From: an uncultured Flavobacteriales bacterium
Lineage (GTDB): Bacteria > Bacteroidota > Bacteroidia > Flavobacteriales > Weeksellaceae
Assembly (NCBI GenBank): GCA_937973555.1
Contig: CALJKL010000013.1
Span: forward strand, 1 to 7,046
DNA: 7,046 nt
Reading direction: 5' to 3'
The translations under genes and the position numbers were made by a program. Of the stretch, positions 5,856 through 7,046 are shown in pieces. The stretch's first letter is position 1. Each line of letters starts with the position of its first letter. Below the pieces are notes generated by a model, which saw only the letters and a list, made by a program, of their open reading frames with translations, was not told where the DNA came from and did not search any database.

Positions 5856-7028
5856 ATGAAAACTAAACTCATCTTATTTTTAATATTCCTTTCATTCAAT
5901 GGTAATGCTCAAAATTTTTATAAATTTTCAAGTGACATTGAAAAAGAAATTGATAATGATAAAAGTGGAAATGATTCCTATAAATTTCAAATTGGGGCAA
6001 TGTCTTATTCTATTTCTAATTTTTATTTAAAAGCTTTACAAACCTGGGATAAACAAGGACAAAAGAAGAAACAAATTTCAAAAGAAGACAGTTTAAAATA
6101 CACAAAATATAAAATGATAAAAGCAAAAGATTATATTTTGCAAAAATCAAAAAATGAAGAAATAATTATATTAAATGAGGCCCATCATAATGCCAGTCAT
6201 AGAACTTTTGCTACTACCCTACTAAAAGAACTTTATGCAAATGGTTATCGATATCTAGGAATAGAAACATTAGATGATGATTCTATAAATATTAGAAAAT
6301 ATGCTACTATAGAAAGTGGTTTTTATTCATCTGAATCTCAATTTGGCAACTTCATAAAAACAGCTTTAAATTTAGGCTTCAAATTATTTAAATACGAAGC
6401 AACTCTTGGTAAAAATGGTAAAGAAAGGGAAATTGAAGAAGCTCAAAATATTTTCAATTTTATGAGAAATAATACGGATGGTAAATATTTAATCTATTGT
6501 GGTTATCAACATGCATATGAAGGTAATCATAAAACTTGGGAGAAAACAATGGCCGGAAGATTGAATGATTTAACGGGCATTAATCCATTAACAATTGATC
6601 AAACTCAATATTCAGAAAAAAGCAATCCAAAATTTAATGAACCCCTTTTGAGAATTGTTAACAATGATTATTCGGTTGTTTTAAAAGATGAAAATGAAAA
6701 AGTATATAGTGGAGTAAAAGATGAATCATATACGGATATTAAAATCATTCATCCCATTACTAAATACATTAAAGGCAGACCAGATTGGATGAATATTGAA
6801 AATAGAAAATATTATAAAGTTTCAAAATCAAAAATTCAAACATTTCCATTACTAGTATTCGCTTATAGAAAAGGCGAATATGAAAAGAATGGGGTTGCGG
6901 CTGATATAATAGAATTGGATAATCCTTCAAATTCAAGATTCTTAATTTTAGATAAGGGAAATTATGAAATTATTATAAAAAATAGAGATTATAAAAATAT
7001 AGAGAGATATGAAAAAACCATAAAATGA
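5856..7028 (+). CDS. secreted protein with EreA/ChaN-like domain
   Basis: This 390-residue protein is not one I recognise by name. It begins with a clear signal peptide (Lys-rich start, hydrophobic core 5-14), with probable cleavage after Gln19 in GNAQ or after Ala18, and no lipobox cysteine, so it should be periplasmic or exported. Residues about 85-255 resemble the erythromycin esterase/ChaN/TraB superfamily: IIILNEAHHNASHR (103-116) with Glu108, His110 and His111; GYRYLGIETL (130-139) with Glu137; FKYEA (178-182); Arg191 and Glu192 in a helix ending near Asn198; and YCGYQHAYEG (214-223) with His219. These are the kinds of positions where that superfamily keeps its active-site or haem/metal-binding residues. 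Residues about 265-390 are an unassigned, probably strand-rich part containing KYIKGRPDW (303-311). GC is lower than in the other genes: four hand-counted lines gave 66/240. It has its own transcription unit after a terminator. A complete stop (TGA) lies just before adapter sequence. The fold assignment is moderate and the function unknown. Confidence 0.8.
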   Translation: MKTKLILFLIFLSFNGNAQNFYKFSSDIEKEIDNDKSGNDSYKFQIGAMSYSISNFYLKALQTWDKQGQKKKQISKEDSLKYTKYKMIKAKDYILQKSKNEEIIILNEAHHNASHRTFATTLLKELYANGYRYLGIETLDDDSINIRKYATIESGFYSSESQFGNFIKTALNLGFKLFKYEATLGKNGKEREIEEAQNIFNFMRNNTDGKYLIYCGYQHAYEGNHKTWEKTMAGRLNDLTGINPLTIDQTQYSEKSNPKFNEPLLRIVNNDYSVVLKDENEKVYSGVKDESYTDIKIIHPITKYIKGRPDWMNIENRKYYKVSKSKIQTFPLLVFAYRKGEYEKNGVAADIIELDNPSNSRFLILDKGNYEIIIKNRDYKNIERYEKTIK

Positions 7029-7033
7029 TTTTG

Positions 7034-7046
7034 AGATCGGAAGAGC
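7034..7046. other. residual Illumina adapter sequence
   Basis: AGATCGGAAGAGC, the last 13 bases of the window, is identical to the shared start of the Illumina TruSeq adapters. It runs exactly to the end of the sequence and is much richer in GC than the DNA before it. It is best read as untrimmed library adapter at a contig end, not as genomic DNA. Confidence 0.95.

Noticed and set aside
1..7046. CRISPR array, tRNA, rRNA, insertion sequence or phage element
   Set aside because: No regularly spaced repeats, cloverleaf-like sequence, rRNA segments, transposase motifs or terminal repeats were seen on reading both strands.

Overview
The window looks like one end of a draft or metagenomic contig from a flavobacterium. 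The best guess is a Chryseobacterium-like member of the Weeksellaceae. This rests on low GC, all genes on the plus strand, start codons without clear Shine-Dalgarno sites, the Bacteroidota-type -7 promoter element TAnnTTTG upstream of two genes, a signal peptide ending in Asn-Ala-Gln, and flavobacterial-looking protein sequences. The genus is inferred from memory of these proteins, not from a search.

Region 1 (1-2227) is the downstream part of a tyrosine catabolism operon. It holds the last 37 codons of 4-hydroxyphenylpyruvate dioxygenase (hpd), a complete fumarylacetoacetase (fahA) and a flavin reductase family protein, separated by 22 and 21 bases. Hpd makes homogentisate and FahA performs the final cleavage to fumarate and acetoacetate. 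Homogentisate dioxygenase (hmgA), which acts between them, is not in the window and may lie upstream of its left edge. The flavin reductase has no assigned step in this pathway.

Region 2 (2228-3844) is a single sodium:solute symporter with its own candidate promoter. An inverted repeat overlaps that promoter's -7 box.

Region 3 (3845-5816) is a two-gene transketolase operon in which the enzyme is split into an N-terminal (thiamine diphosphate/Mg-binding) and a C-terminal (pyrimidine-binding plus C-terminal domain) subunit. A TAnnTTTG promoter lies just upstream and a strong hairpin terminator closes the operon. The promoter position argues for an ATG start at 3941, not the TTG at 3917.

Region 4 (5856-7028) is an AT-rich gene for a secreted protein of about 390 residues. 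Its central domain resembles the erythromycin esterase/ChaN/TraB superfamily, and its C-terminal part is unrecognised. It is the least understood gene here.

The last 13 bases (7034-7046) match the start of the common Illumina adapter exactly and are almost certainly not genomic. No window-wide undescribed system is evident. The items most worth a second look are the secreted protein, the adapter remnant, the regulatory repeats and the unassigned flavin reductase.
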